Shown here in pieces: positions 34,565 through 46,924 of a stretch of DNA of 64,000 bases (the stretch's first letter is position 1; every line of letters starts with the position of its first letter). Origin of the DNA: Ligula intestinalis (taxonomy: Eukaryota; Platyhelminthes; Cestoda; Diphyllobothriidea; Diphyllobothriidae); contig JAYGXS010000004.1 in assembly GCA_036362985.1 (NCBI GenBank), positions 19,338,559 to 19,402,558 on the forward strand. Reading direction: 5' to 3'. The notes beneath the pieces were generated by a model. The model saw only the letters and a list, made by a program, of their open reading frames with translations. It was not told where the DNA came from and searched no databases. The position numbers and the translations under genes are program-made.

Positions 34565-36890
34565 AATAAAAATTTGATAGAAGAAATTCTTCATGGAAAT
34601 TGCAAATTTATACGAAAGAACGAGTAATTCAGTTATTTAACGACGATGAACCGCATTTTCTGTCCATTAGAAAGATTTTAAACAGTTTTAAAACGTTTAT
34701 GTCGGAAATTTTCCGCTATATGTCCGTGGGGCAAAGGATGGACGTCGTCCCTTGCAGAAGTAAAACTGTTCTGCGAACTACCATGCATATTTTACTTTTT
34801 GAATATCAGTCAACCGCATGTGTACCTTATCGATACGATTATTGTTAAAGTTCAATGTTGTAGAATTCACTTCCTTACTACTCAGGCTGCCAGTTAGTTC
34901 TGTCTGCTGATGTAATCCAGTACATAAAAAGAAGCTCGAACAGTTTTAAATGTGAATTCTGTCTACTTGATGCTGAAAAAAGTACACAAAGAGCCTTCCA
35001 CTGACTGTACGATCCAGAACGAATCGTAATTAGTAGAAGTTTCAGGAAATAGTCCGGCACTTCCAGTTGTAAGATGCTATCTGCATACTAGGTTTTACAG
35101 CTGCGCAGTTAAGAGGCCTCATTAATCCAATTATGTACACTCCACCAATGACTTTTTCAAAAACGATTTTTTTGGATTTCGGCGATGCTTTCTTCTTTTA
35201 TCTGAGGTTATACAGCCCTCCTCCAATTTGCTGGTCCACACAAAAAATCAACCATGGAATTAGTCTAGTTAGTCAATGAGACAATTCTTTGTTTCAAAAG
35301 TACAATTTTTATTTTTTATATTACAAGTGCTTATGGTTGATATTGGTTAAGAGTCAAAGAGAACAGTGGAGGTATTATACTTGTCCACATATCAAGTAAC
35401 ATGTGCTTTTTATTTCTGGTTATGCATGAATATGTATATTAGCAGTCACACTTATGCCTGCTCATTTCTGACAATACCGACTTATAAGGCCGAAATCTTC
35501 CGTTACGACTGTGAAAAATAGCTTTACTCGTCGAAAAAGTTAATGCTGATTTTAACTCACGAAGGTACACAGTATTTTTACATTAAAATAGTGTATTAGG
35601 GAAATTCACGGTAAATTTTGCTTTATTAAATGTGCGAGACTACAATTAATAAACATGCAACTCAGGAGTTTCCAAAGCTTTGGGTTGATTTTTCAAAAGG
35701 CGCTTTCTCAATAGCGTTCACTTCGCGTACATGAAGCCAGGTCTGCAGAAAAATGGTCTCCTCGCCTCTAATCTACTACAGACAAAGAAAGTTTCCGGAT
35801 TATGGAAACAGAGGCGGGGCAAACTGAGAATTTTAAAATGAATCTTACCCTCCATGGGGCCGTTTTGTAGACTTCAAATAAACTTCTAGCAATGACTGTT
35901 TTTATTCCTTGTACGTTTTCTTAAAACAAAAGACAAATCAACATATTCTAGGAAAAAAATATTCTGACTGACTTTCCACGCTTAATTGCAAGTAATAATT
36001 AAAAGCCAGCTGCAGCACATTATATTAACAAGTGATTTCTAAGGTTAGCCCTCCGATCCTGCCTGAACAACTCCGTGGGTGTTTAGATCGAGAGTGAGGC
36101 AGACATGCCCAAGAATAAAAATCTAGAACATGGTAGGAGGTCTCATTTAGCAAAACTGTCGCATTTGCCTTAAAAGCCCAAACAACTCATAGGATTTAAA
36201 GCCGAGCACCTGGTATAACGACACGCCGACCCAAGAACAGTGCCATGAAGCACGTTCCGTCAATTGACTTTAGTTAATTCTATTATATTCCTAGCAATAC
36301 TCCCGGGTGTTTAAAATAACATGTCGAGTTCCGGACGTTGTTAATTCGCGTTTTTCGGTAAGCTGGGGTCAACACGGAATTTGGGACTCACTAGATCAAT
36401 TCAATTCAAACGATAAATTAAATTTCTTGTAGTAAAATCCCAAGACATTTCAGTCATGACGGGATGCCAAATTTTGAATGAGATTCTTGCCTGCCGTCTA
36501 CATAAAAATTCTTTAAATTTTATCATCGATTGCTTATTTTTCCATATATTCAAATCTTTTTTGTATAAAAAATGCACAATGTATTCTTTCTTGTAGTCAT
36601 CTGGTATCAAATAAAATCTTCTTCAGTTTTTTAGTTGAAGAAAGGATATAATTCGACTTTACAATACTTTTGCAATTCCGGAATAATTTTTACTCCAACC
36701 GCCTATTACGTTAGCATTTTGGGGCTCCAAACTACATGCTGTACATGTTTTGACTGAGGAAAATCATAAAGTCCTCTTTGAAATTCAAAGAAAGGCACAC
36801 AGTGGTCATAAAATTTAATTCACTTGCAACAATAAATGGCTAGATACAATGATTTATAAATGGACGCTGTAAGATCTTAATAGTCTCCTA
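34565..36890. other. No recognisable gene, 34.6-36.9 kb
   Basis: AT-rich sequence with partial R4 matches near 35.9 and 36.45 kb. The LTR begins at its end. Confidence 0.55.
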
Positions 36891-36892
36891 AT

Positions 36893-37267
36893 TGTAGATT
36901 TACGGAGGCGGGAGCCCCCATGCATTCACGGCAGTCGGCGAAAAGGGCCGCCCGGAGTACGTCACGCCTGCGCCTACGCCATGAGCCAAGAAAGCCAGAC
37001 GACCACCCAAATAGCAGGCGCAGTGGGGATAGTCGAGATTATTCCAGAATGTTTGGGAGCAGGAATATTCTGGAAAGACCGAAGCCGTATAAATACGCCA
37101 GAGTGGACAAGCTAAGGGACTCCGACGTACCGACAGAAGAGACGGAACCGGACGGCTCCGCAAGCTCCACAGTCTTCATGTACGTTTAAATAAAATCATT
37201 ACCTATCAGGACCGCTCTCTTGCCTTCTTCTGCCTATTCGTCGGGTTCGAAATAATGGACCATAACA
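36893..37267 (+). mobile_element. Ty3/gypsy-like long terminal repeat (solo or 5' LTR remnant)
   Basis: The unit begins TGTAG and ends CATAACA, 375 bp. It has a TATAAATA box at 37088-37095 and an AATAAA signal at 37189-37194 about 100 bp downstream, the U3-R-U5 order of an LTR. Directly after the end is ACTGGCGACGCC, which has the look of a tRNA primer-binding site followed by internal sequence. Only about 100 bp of possible internal sequence follows and no gag/pol is seen. The base composition is GC-richer than the AT-rich surroundings. A second LTR was not found in the window. Confidence 0.6.
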
Positions 37268-37394
37268 ACTGGCGACGCCGAACTAACTGGGCTATAACAT
37301 TTAGACATTCTCAAATCCTTCTTCAACACTCTTAAACCCTTCAACCCTGTATACTCTCCAAGTTTAAAGTATGAAGAGGACCCAATTGTCTACC

Positions 37395-37690
37395 AATCAT
37401 GTACGAAAAATAATTATTTTATTTTTATAAAATATATTTGAATGTGTAAGGGCATCAACAATGAATGGAAAATTTTTTATAATGCATAAACGGTATAGTT
37501 TTAAGGAGTACAACTAATGAAACCAGTCGGAAAGCCGGGTATGTGAAATAACAAAAATATCTGGCGATTATGCTACACTATGATGAATATTACAACACTC
37601 CCAAAGTAAGATTTTTTAGTCATAAACGCAGTTCAGAATTTTTGTTAAAATTTAATGAGATAGAGAATTTACCCTAGTAAAGGAAGACAG
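37395..37690 (-). repeat. R4-related fragment
   Basis: AAAATAATTATTTTATTTTT, ATATATTTGAATGTGTAAGG and GCATCAACAATGAATGG resemble one arm of R4. The sequence then diverges. There is no coding potential. Confidence 0.4.
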
Positions 37691-38159
37691 TTTTGTAACT
37701 TCATGTGGGAGGGATGTTAGACAACTCAACCTGCTTTTAACGCAGCATACGACCTTTAGTGTGATCTTTGATCTGCTTGAAATCTTAACGGGCAGACGCA
37801 CTTTATGAGCGTTGAACGAACAAGCAATAAAAGTCATAGTTCTGAAATTTAGCATACTAATTCATATGTTGTGTTACAGCAGAACTTCTGCTCTCTCCGA
37901 AAGCACAATCTAATATTCTTTTAAGCTAGCGGTACACGCACGTGCTCAGGGAGAAGGTTTGGTTCTATCGGGCACAAAGCGGACATTCGGGACGCTCTCA
38001 CAAGGTGCGTGAGCTTTATATTTTCACTCCCCCAAACTGGATTTGGTCTCGTCTTGACGAAGAATCAACTGCAGACTCTACTTGTCCGTCTGAGTCAGCG
38101 GTAACTGCTTTCTGTATACTTTTAATTATAACTCTGTGTGTTCCTGTGTCAACACCGGT

Positions 38160-38700
38160 TATGTCCCTTAGTTACGTGTTAGGAAAAGAAGGCAGAACAG
38201 GATAAAAGATAGTACTTTATTGTCCCTAGTTCTGCTTGTACACCAGCTTTATCTACTATTTACCCGTCAGCAGCGCGTCCTCTGTCGTCGCTAGCTCGTC
38301 TCAACCAACAGCAGGTCTTGTCACTAGCAACAGAATCTCGGGTCGTCGGCAGCGTGTCTCGGTAACAAAGTTCCGTGTCTCCCAGCAGCAGAATGCCCTT
38401 CTGCTCGCAGCCTCACTATTTAAGGGCCGGTACTCATTGTTCCCTATTGGCCCTCCACGAGTGGCCTCTACAGGCAGCCGTCGTGCCTCAGCCATCGTGT
38501 CCTCAGGTGACACATGGCGCGCGCGCTTTGCCTCTGACCAGACCTGACCTCACGGATGGCAGCCTCCGGCCCGTGGTTGCCCTTTCGTGCTCGCGTGTTG
38601 GCCTTTTCAAGGTCGATCTCTTCGCACGCTCTGTATGTATCGGCGGCCTGTCCGATTCCTTTGTTCTAGTGCCCTTAGGACAGCCTGAGTTAAGACTCGC
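38160..38700 (-). mobile_element. Possible second LTR-like unit
   Basis: On the minus strand a TTAAATAG box (near 38413-38423) is followed 200 bp later by AATAAA (38216-38221), within GC-rich sequence unlike its neighbours. The upper end reads TGTCCTAAGG on the minus strand. This layout suits an LTR, but no partner LTR or coding region supports it. It could instead be a SINE or an ordinary regulatory region. Confidence 0.25.
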
Positions 38701-38989
38701 GTGTTGGGCCCTTCTAAAAGTTTTCCACATAGGCTTAGTAAAATGTGACACAGCTCGTGGTGGATAGAAGCGAGCATGGCTTTGAAGGCCAGCCAGAATG
38801 TGTTTCGGCCCCAGCCATGCACTTAGCTGGATTAGCATAAACCCAGATTTACACTCATAGTTGAGATATAGGGCACCTGATCCTCAGCATGGCTCTAATC
38901 AGCGTCAAATCTGACTTATAATAGCGACAGTTATAGTATCAGTACTAATAACACTAAGCTACATTGCTAGTTAGTGGTAGTAGAAATAG

Positions 38990-39200
38990 TAGCAGACGTA
39001 TCAATCTCGGCCTTTCTTCAGCCGGCCTTGACTGAAGGTGGGTGAGAGTAGGTAGTACGGTAGCACTCGCGAAAGTCTAATGTCACTAACGACTAAGGTA
39101 GACGGTGTGTCTGGCCTGCATTAGAGAAAGCAACCAACGCCAGATCCGGTTTGATCTTCTTGAACGTGGGCGAAATTGGAGAATGCAGTCGGCGCTTGCT
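38990..39200 (+). repeat. R6 repeat, copy 1
   Basis: GAGTAGGTAGTACGGTAGCA, GACTAAGGTAGACGGTGTGT and TTAGAGAAAGC correspond to 63.83-63.95 kb. Only partial matching is visible. Confidence 0.4.
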
Positions 39201-39728
39201 ACGTCTACTATCACTTAAATCTACATACAATCCGTTCTCCAGTCACTTTCCCCGCTTAACCTGTTTGGTACATATGATGGACCTCATGGAATCAATGGTC
39301 GAACACACACATCTAGGTTAAGAGCATTGGTTGCAGGGATAATCCCGCTCAGCTGGGTTGCCGGAGGATGCGACAGATGCGACGCCTGAGAACGCCCCTT
39401 TGCGCCACCAGTAAGAAATTTGAACCGTAACCCCGCAAACAGGTCAAAACGCGCGCTTCCAGACTAGTTGTGGGCACCTTGCCTTGTTTTACTCGATGCA
39501 ATAAATGGCTGTTGCAGCTCACCAAAGGAGGAAACCTTTTCCTGCCGTGCGGAAGGGCACTCAGCTTAGCAGCCACCTTTAGATTACTCATGGCAGCTGT
39601 AGTGGTTAATCGGAAGCTTTAAATTCCCCCTACCCCCTTTTATTACTTTGTTCATTATCGTCATTTTTGACCTGGAAATCGCGTTATAAGGCGATCTTCG
39701 AAGTAAGAAGGATTACATCACAATTGCT

Positions 39729-41757
39729 GGGCAATAGTAGTTGAAGTAGTACGCCTCATATTCCCCATATTCCCGGCATTTAACCTAAGGAAATGGTGGT
39801 TATAGGGTTTTATGGGTGAGGAATTAAGATAGGCATTATTATTTTATGGTATTTAGAAATGCTGCTGATTTATATTTGTAGATTTTCCTAATTTCTCAAA
39901 ATTCCTGACAAAATAGAAATGGTGGTCCGGAGGTGGTCTACTTCAACTTACCTGAGGTCCACTTTACCGTTCTGGAGTCAGATCAGTAAAGCCTGCGACG
40001 CGAAGACCCGAGCACGCCTACAGTTTACATCCGGAGCATTTTACTATCAGTGACCGCAGGAAACAAACTCAATTACATTTTCCCATTTACACTTACAGTC
40101 CTGCGAGTCCTGTAAACAACTTTCATGGTGAAATTTAGCTTGGCAGTTAAGCGTATATCTGGACAAGTTATTTTGATAATCTGAGCGAATTTAATAGTAA
40201 GAAGAGCTTTGGTTTGGAAAACTGCCATCTTAGTTAAAGTTATTGGGAAAAATAGGCACTCATTTTGGCTAAATCATGAGCAAAATTATATTAAGAAATT
40301 CCCTATTCTATAAGGAAAGACAGAACCAAACTTTCTTCTAATATACATTGTGCTGTGGAAGAATTCCAAAATTAGTAAAAAAAAGGTGGAATAATAGTCC
40401 CTTCCAAAACTGGAAAATGTTGTGCGAAGTTGATCAAATGGAACTGAAGCGAAGTTTAATGAATCACATTTATTGTCAGCGATCGAAGTTTTAAAAATTA
40501 TATTAAGCTTTTCTGTGAAGTTTTTTGCAAAAAAAGTAGTAAGAAAAACGTTTTCGGTAGAAAATTTTCTTTTACCGCACAGCTGGCCTAGCGTGTAAAC
40601 AAAGTTTCATTATGTTACCGCGAAGACAACCTTCAGTCTTGTAGAAATATAGTTTTTTGTAAACAATACGTTCCGATAAATCGTCATTTAGAAACGGAAC
40701 AGACAGAAGAATCATAGGTATTTCAAAAAATGATCATATCTATGGCCTGTCTTTTTTGCATCCACACGCTTCTTACGGATCGTGCAATTAATCCCTTTTA
40801 GCGAAAAATAATCCGTTATTAAGAGAAAGGTTTTTTTGCTCATTTCCAGTCAAATTTAGTCGTTTTTCTTCAGGTAAATTAAAGAAACTGTCAAAGTCTC
40901 AAACTTCACTGTGACATTAACTTGGAAAAAGTTAATATACACAGAAGTTCGTCAGCTAAATATCTAATAAAAGCACTTTTTAAAGAGGTAACCTATTATG
41001 GTAGGTTTTTTATTAATCTTAGGAATAACAATATGCGTGGTATCTAGCAGACATTTGTATGCTCGAAAATGTGGTTCGCTGTTTTGAAGCATTTCCAAAT
41101 TTGACCTACATGGCCATCTGTATTGGAAATAATATCCAAAAGCTCGTTTTTTCGGTAAATGCTGTTTAGTTATATCTTCTTTTAAAGGTTTTACTGTAAA
41201 CGTCGAACAGAAACGCAATTTATTAAATTATCAATGAAGACACTGAAAACGAGCGAAATTAAGAAAGACTTCATTCCACGGTATTCAATAATTAGTTATC
41301 CAATCATTACCATCTTTACAAAATATATTGACTTAAAGCAAGTTCTTTTTATATAAGAAAGTGGTTGCTTTAAGGTTTATGCTTAACAAAATATTAAAAT
41401 TTATTGTCCTAATTTAAAGCTATTTTTGACGTCTTCACAACCTGGGAATAATGGAGAAAATGTTATTTTTTTAACAAACACTTAGTACTTCTTATAGTTC
41501 TTTTAAGTACTTAATATAGCTAATGCTGCTCATTATTATCGATGTTTTCTTAAATGCGTTCTCGCTTGTATGGAAAAAATGATCAAAAATTTAAAATTTG
41601 AGGCAAGTTGCTTGCAGGACTCGCAATACTGTACTTCTACAAATTTCCGTCTCTGTCTAGGCCATTTCCTCACCCAAAACCCTTATAACCACTGTTTGTG
41701 TAGGACAAAATGCTATGACTGGGGTATATAAGGTGCACTACTTAAACTAAATTTGTC
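39729..41757 (+). mobile_element. R2 element, copy 5, split by an R3 insertion
   Basis: The left part (39729-40094) runs from GGCAATAGTAGTTGAAGTAG to the CATTTTCCCATTTACACTT block. The right part (41633-41757) resumes at the GTCTAGGCCATTTCCTCACCC block and ends with the terminal repeat. The gap is filled by a 1.5 kb R3 element. The order of motifs either side is that of an uninterrupted R2. Confidence 0.7.
40095..41632 (+). mobile_element. R3 element, copy 1 (1.54 kb, nested in R2 copy 5)
   Basis: The ends are imperfect inverted repeats of about 21 bp: ACAGTCCTGCGAGTCCTG on the left and, as reverse complement, ACAGTATTGCGAGTCCTG on the right. ACTT stands directly outside both ends (40091-40094 and 41633-41636), consistent with a 4-bp target duplication. 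The interior is AT-rich with no long open frame, so this is a non-autonomous DNA element of unknown superfamily. Confidence 0.62.
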
Positions 41758-41960
41758 CAAATGCTGAAACAAAGGTCTACATTTTGACTTGAATAGCGAT
41801 CACATCTCGGCTTTAGACAAAAACACAGGACAAAGGGTATATGCCTCCCTTGTAAGACAAGAAGCCTTGTACTAAACTCCAGAAGTAGCGCCGTTTATGA
41901 TCTAATATGTGTCAACAGGTTAGTATAACTATGCACTTGACTACCTAAATGAAGGTTGCG

Positions 41961-42021
41961 TGTTAGGGTCAAGTTTGAGGCTAGTTTTAGGGTTAAGGTT
42001 GACTTTAGGGTTAGAGTTAAT
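41961..42021 (+). repeat. Degenerate TTAGGG tract
   Basis: TTAGGG-type units (GTGTTAGGGTC, CTAGTTTTAGGGTTAAGG, CTTTAGGGTTAGAG) cover about 60 bp, running in the plus direction. Confidence 0.6.
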
Positions 42022-42237
42022 TTACCGTTTATTGCGACACACCACTTTTTGAATTGCGCGTGGCTTCGTAAAAAGAACTGGAGTAGTTAAACAACCTTCT
42101 CTCTTATTTGCTATTTTTCCATTTTTTTCTCTCCAAATGGTTGCTCTTTTTTTCCTCACCCACAAAAACTCTCTGATTAGGACCTCATCTGTTGGTTTGC
42201 CAAGTCATTACCCTTGTTAGCTCCTTGTCAAAGCACC

Positions 42238-42345
42238 CACAACCCTTTTCTTACTTTAACTCTAACCCCAGTCCCAACCTTAATGCTAACACGACGGCTA
42301 ACCCGCCTAATCCACATCCCAATCACAGTCCTAACCTCCTTGGTA
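42238..42345 (-). repeat. Degenerate CCCTAA tract facing the previous one
   Basis: Here the C-rich strand is on top: ACTCTAACCCCAGTCCCAAC, GGCTAACCCGCCTAATCC, CAGTCCTAACC. It is more decayed than the forward tract 220 bp upstream and points toward it. Confidence 0.45.
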
Positions 42346-42349
42346 TTTA

Positions 42350-45300
42350 GTGCAAGGTGACCTGTAAGTTGAGATGTACACATACCACTCTCAACCGACA
42401 GAAAGGCCGGTTCATCTTTTTTCCGCAATTATCATTTTCAAAGGAAACGAATCCGTTTGTGTCCCCACTGCAGCGATCTGCGCAGACATCTCAAAGTGAT
42501 CGCCTTCCATGATAGCTTCTTCATTTTTTCGAAAAACCGGCTTTAGGAAAAGTTTCAGATGCAATTCTAGGCATATCTATTAGGTTATTTAGCTTAACGC
42601 TCCACCAGCTACCTCCCTGAGTTCTGCGTCCCGGTAGCGCTTGGGACGATTCAAGGTCACGTGGTCAAGTCAAGTTTATTAAGGGAAATATAGGCAGACG
42701 CCCTTGAACTCCCTATTGCTTCCCAGTAAATAAGAAGGGTATCGGCACAGCCAAACATTACATAGAAGGTCGTTTACATAACTGTGGGCGACTACGCACT
42801 TGTTCAAAGCAATATGATCACATGTGGAGAAAAACTGTCACTCATGGGAGAAAAGTATGCGAACAATAGGACCGGCATGCTACTGTGAATGTTGGTGGCA
42901 AGTCCTGGGGACCCATCGCGATTAATATCTCTATCCGAAGTGCCCCACGAGGCGGAGACCGCAAAGTCACGAGAACATCCCGAAGAACCGGAGATGCGAC
43001 CATGATACGCCCTTGCTGCTTTTCGCGACTGCCAATAAGGTGAGAAAACCAGAGGAACCTGCCATGGTTGTAAGCAGTTGGTTTTTAGGTCGATATGAGT
43101 GAGAACGTGACAATGCCGCGTAGTCTAGGGCCAAAGTTGTGGTTCGCATAGTGAAAGAGAGGTAGCGCGAAGTTAGTGGGCTATGCATGGTGGAAAATAC
43201 TTCGGGTAAATGGTGAAAAAAGTGGTGGTTGCGTCTGTTCATTTAGCTAGATTATACGGTGATAACCGACAGTGTGTGGCCATAACTCAAGACGTAAAGC
43301 TCCATTACCTACAGAATCCAAATTTTAGCCCCGAATCCGTCCAAGCGTAAAATGACCATCTCAGTCCTCCCTGGCCTTGCCGGTAACACTTCTCGATTAC
43401 GAATGATCCTCAATCGAACCCCGAACACCTGCCGATCGGCCAAGTAGACGAATATCATTCTTCCTGGACAGTTTTAGTGGAGCAACACGGTCCACAGTTA
43501 TTTTGCCAGCAGGATTGATGCATTGAACTCCGGTATCGGATAATTTGATGGCAATTTTGTCTAAGGTCTCCGCTTCAGGCCCCACCTCGTCTTTAACCCT
43601 CGCTCTCTCCGACCAAAAGTAAGACCGACCATTAAATAAGGCCATTAGTGCCCTCAGTGGAGAGTGGCCTACTATCGGGCAGTCAAATCCATTAGGCACT
43701 TTAAAAGTCTCTCAGTTTTGTCAGAGTTAACTAGTCGACTTCCTGTGCCCGAGGCTAAATCCATCAGGCCTGATGACTTAGAAGGCAAAGTGGGGATGAT
43801 GATGAGGCTGCTGCCTTGGCACACTTCCGACCGAACTTGTAGCCATCATGTCGCGACCTCGTGCGCGCATTCTGATTGGCTGACTGATCGTACCAGGGAG
43901 AGGGGATGGGGCTACGTGGCAGGAGGGGGGGGGAGCAGGTCTTGATAACAAGGCATCCACCCACCCCCACCCCCCTCCGTCGCTCATCCTGCGTAAGAAG
44001 GTGAATTACCTAATAGAGGCCATTAAGACAGGCTGCTGGCAATCGAAAGTAGTGTCGCCAGTGCGGTTGACTACTCATCGCAGAATATCCATCTTAAACA
44101 AGGAGAGGTAGAATGAATTAGGGAGGAGAGGAGAATTAAGTAGTGGGGGTGAAAGTACGCCAGCTGACTAGAATTGTCGATGCTATAAATAAATAAATTG
44201 TATCTTTTAAGGCCCAAGGAGCCCAAGGAGCTGGGCTGGAATTAGTAAACAGGAAACGCCCACCCCAATCGACGTACGTGTTCATGTGGGTGTGATCAGA
44301 ATGCATGGCCATCCTAGGTCCTCTAGCTTGCCAGCGTAACTCTCTTATACTGGCCTATATGACATCATTCGAACCAGATTGCACTTAACTTCAAGCAACT
44401 TGAAAGGAAGCCCTGTTGACGTAGCCGCCTGTAACAGAACCACAGTAAAGCCGTTTAGTGTGGAGAGGGCGTACAGTGTGCATTAGGAGAAAGCTTGCAA
44501 AAACCGACTGACCGCTGGGAAAATACTAATTTGTGGTGAGTACTCTAAAAGGCTTTTCATCCAGACTGAGTACACAGTTGAAGACTCCTCTCATTTCAAG
44601 AAAAAAGCTAACGTAAAGAAAACCCCATTTTCAGTAACTGGACAAATGCCTAAAAGGGTGCCTTTTCCGAAACTTCGTTTGCACACCCAAATCGAAAAAG
44701 GATTCCGATATGTAATCAGTAAAAATGTATAGATTTCTATACTTGTGAACCATATTTGAAGTAGTTTTTAACATTGATCTATTGAAAATGACAAACCTCC
44801 TCGTGCTTTCGGGAAATATACATGACTATTGCAAAAGGTCCAATAGAACTTTGCAATATACACTTATACAACCAAAAATGGAAAACTTTTTGGAATCTTT
44901 ACTGAGTGGATGGATATTGAAAAAAACACTGGAGTACATATTGAAACGTTCAAACCAAAAACATTTAAATTATGCTATGTATTACCGATAAAAACAGTGG
45001 AACTTCCAGAAAGGCCTTTTATGGCTTATTTGCCGTCGTCAGCTGGAGATATCCAACTCCACTATAGTAGCGGAAATTGCTGTCACATTCGAGCTTCCAG
45101 TTACCCATTACATTTCAATTATGTCAGAAAGTCAACTTATTAACTTTGCTTGGATCTTTTTTGTGCATACCTTTAAATGCATGATAGATAGTAATTTTTT
45201 ACATTCAGAGGTATTAGAAGCAAAATAATCGAAATTTATCCAGCAGATGTACTATGTTGAATGTGTAGAGAACGATGTTCAACGGGTAATCGTAACGTAG

Positions 45301-45545
45301 TTCGTTCAAAATAATGGGCCAATTTATTGTGTTCAGGTAACTTTTTACTCACTATTTGGGGGAAGGCTTCAAACCAGTATATTCATTAAGTGATTCTAGG
45401 CATTTTAAATAGGTCGCGACATACCTTAGGGTGGCTGCAACCTCCTCACATAAAGTCAGCGCCGACTACGTTCTTCTAAGTGGACATTATGACAAGACAC
45501 TACCGGAACTCTAACCACCAATCCTGTAAAAATGTATACAGCTTG
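42350..45545. other. No recognisable gene, 42.3-45.5 kb
   Basis: Moderate GC in 42.6-44.5 kb, then AT-rich. Frames of 91-100 codons on the minus strand (42967-43242, 43397-43699) show no domain. An R8 copy lies at 44.2 kb. Confidence 0.5.
44177..44232 (-). repeat. R8 short shared repeat, copy 2
   Basis: ATTGTATCTTTTAAGGCCCA followed by AGGAGCCC is the reverse complement of the other two copies, next to an (AAAT)n-like stretch. Confidence 0.35.
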
Positions 45546-45550
45546 AATGC

Positions 45551-46120
45551 GGCAAAAGTAGTTTAAGTAGTGCACCTCATATACCCACTTGTCCCAGCAT
45601 TTTGTCATACGGACACGGTAGTTATATGGGCATTAGGGGTGAGAAAATAGGATGGGCAGTGAAGAAATATGTATAAGTAAGTCTAAAGTGGAAAAATGTA
45701 GGCAAATTTGTTTCCCGCGGCCGATGGAAGTAAGTTGTTTCGCATTTAAATTGAAGGTGTGCACAGCGCTTCGCATCGCGGACTATATTAATCTAACTCC
45801 AGAACGGTAGGTTGGACCTCAGGTAAGTTGAAGTAGACAACCTCCGAAACGCCACTTCCCTTTTTCAGGAATTTCAGGAAACCTGCTTTTGATAATCGGG
45901 TTTTTTCCGCAAAGCGTTAAATGATAATACAGATTAGGAAAATCTACAGATATGAATCGACGTTTTCAATACAACAAAATAGAAATGCATATGGCAGTTA
46001 TTAAATTATATTCCACTGCCTACCCTAATTCTCTACCCATAAAACCCCTATAACCACCATTTTTAGGACAAAATGCTGGGACTAGGGGTATATAAGGTGC
46101 AATACTTAAACTACTGTTGC
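45551..46120 (-). mobile_element. R2 element, copy 6
   Basis: This is a 570-bp full-length copy with about 110-bp inverted termini (GGCAAAAGTAGTTTAAGTAG to CTTAAACTACTGTTGC), orientated opposite to copy 1. Internally it carries GGACCTCAGGTAAGTTGAAG, shared with copies 1, 4 and 5. There is no coding sequence. Confidence 0.75.
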
Positions 46121-46194
46121 TACGGAAAGTATAAAGCCTGAATGTAACTGTAATTGCAGGCCTGATGCAAAATTATTCGACGATTGAAGAAGTT

Positions 46195-46460
46195 TTTAAA
46201 CAACAAAAATAGCCCTTCTTTGTGTATAAAATTTTGGAAGACTTAATTTTCCACCAACTAAGTACAAGAAATGCCAATTTTGTGCACGTTTTCCATAAAA
46301 TATATTTGCTTCTATGCAGCGTATGTCTTTACAGACTGCAGCTTTTGCAGACTGTCGGAAAGCAAATAGTTCAGAAAGCGGCATCCTAACGTGGCTGGAC
46401 GATAAGTAATTATAAAACCCTGCCGAAGTGGTATTTGCTTAGCTTAAACACATTTCAGAA
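46195..46460 (-). repeat. R4-related fragment next to R2 copy 6
   Basis: The blocks AAGTACAAGAAATGCCAATT and CATAAAATATATTTG, and on the minus strand a CCACGTTAGGATGCCGCTTT block, match R4 arms. It begins about 75 bp after R2 copy 6 ends. Confidence 0.4.
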
Positions 46461-46639
46461 TTTCCGTTAACACTTCTTGGGGTAACACATATAGCGTGCG
46501 CTGCACTCACTTCGGTGACTCCCTCAAATATCCGTGTTAAGACAGCGTCAAGATGACCAGCAAAAAGACGCGGTTTCACTGAGTGACAGATCTAAGGAGT
46601 CTCTCATCGGACTTCACACATGACCTATTCACATGACGT

Positions 46640-46920
46640 AGCACGTGTCGGCGGGGTGGCCGACATCTGGTGAGAGTTCCATTAAGGACCCATTAAGACG
46701 GAAACATTGCAGCCCGAGTGTTTGTTCTGATTAGCAATCAGTTATTCCTACAGTTGGCCACCTTCAAAGTCACGACGGACAGAGCCTGTCGTTGTAGAGT
46801 TAAGCACTTCAGCTTTATCCTAATGAGGGATGCGTTAACTTGCCAGGGCGGATAAAGTCTCCATTAACGGCCTCAGTCTCCCTCCCCTCTCCGACAAACA
46901 ACTGACCTGGCCTATTCAAA
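46640..46920 (+). repeat. R1 dispersed repeat, block 5
   Basis: CATTAAGACGGAAACATTGC, CAGTTGGCCACCTTCAAAGT and CTCAGTCTCCCTCCCC follow the R1 order with more divergence than other copies. Confidence 0.4.
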
Positions 46921-46924
46921 CCGA

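Noticed and set aside
43860..43885. CCAATCA/TGATTGG motifs as promoters at 43.9, 23.87, 4.3 and 62.87 kb
   Set aside because: They recur within repeats without any adjacent gene.
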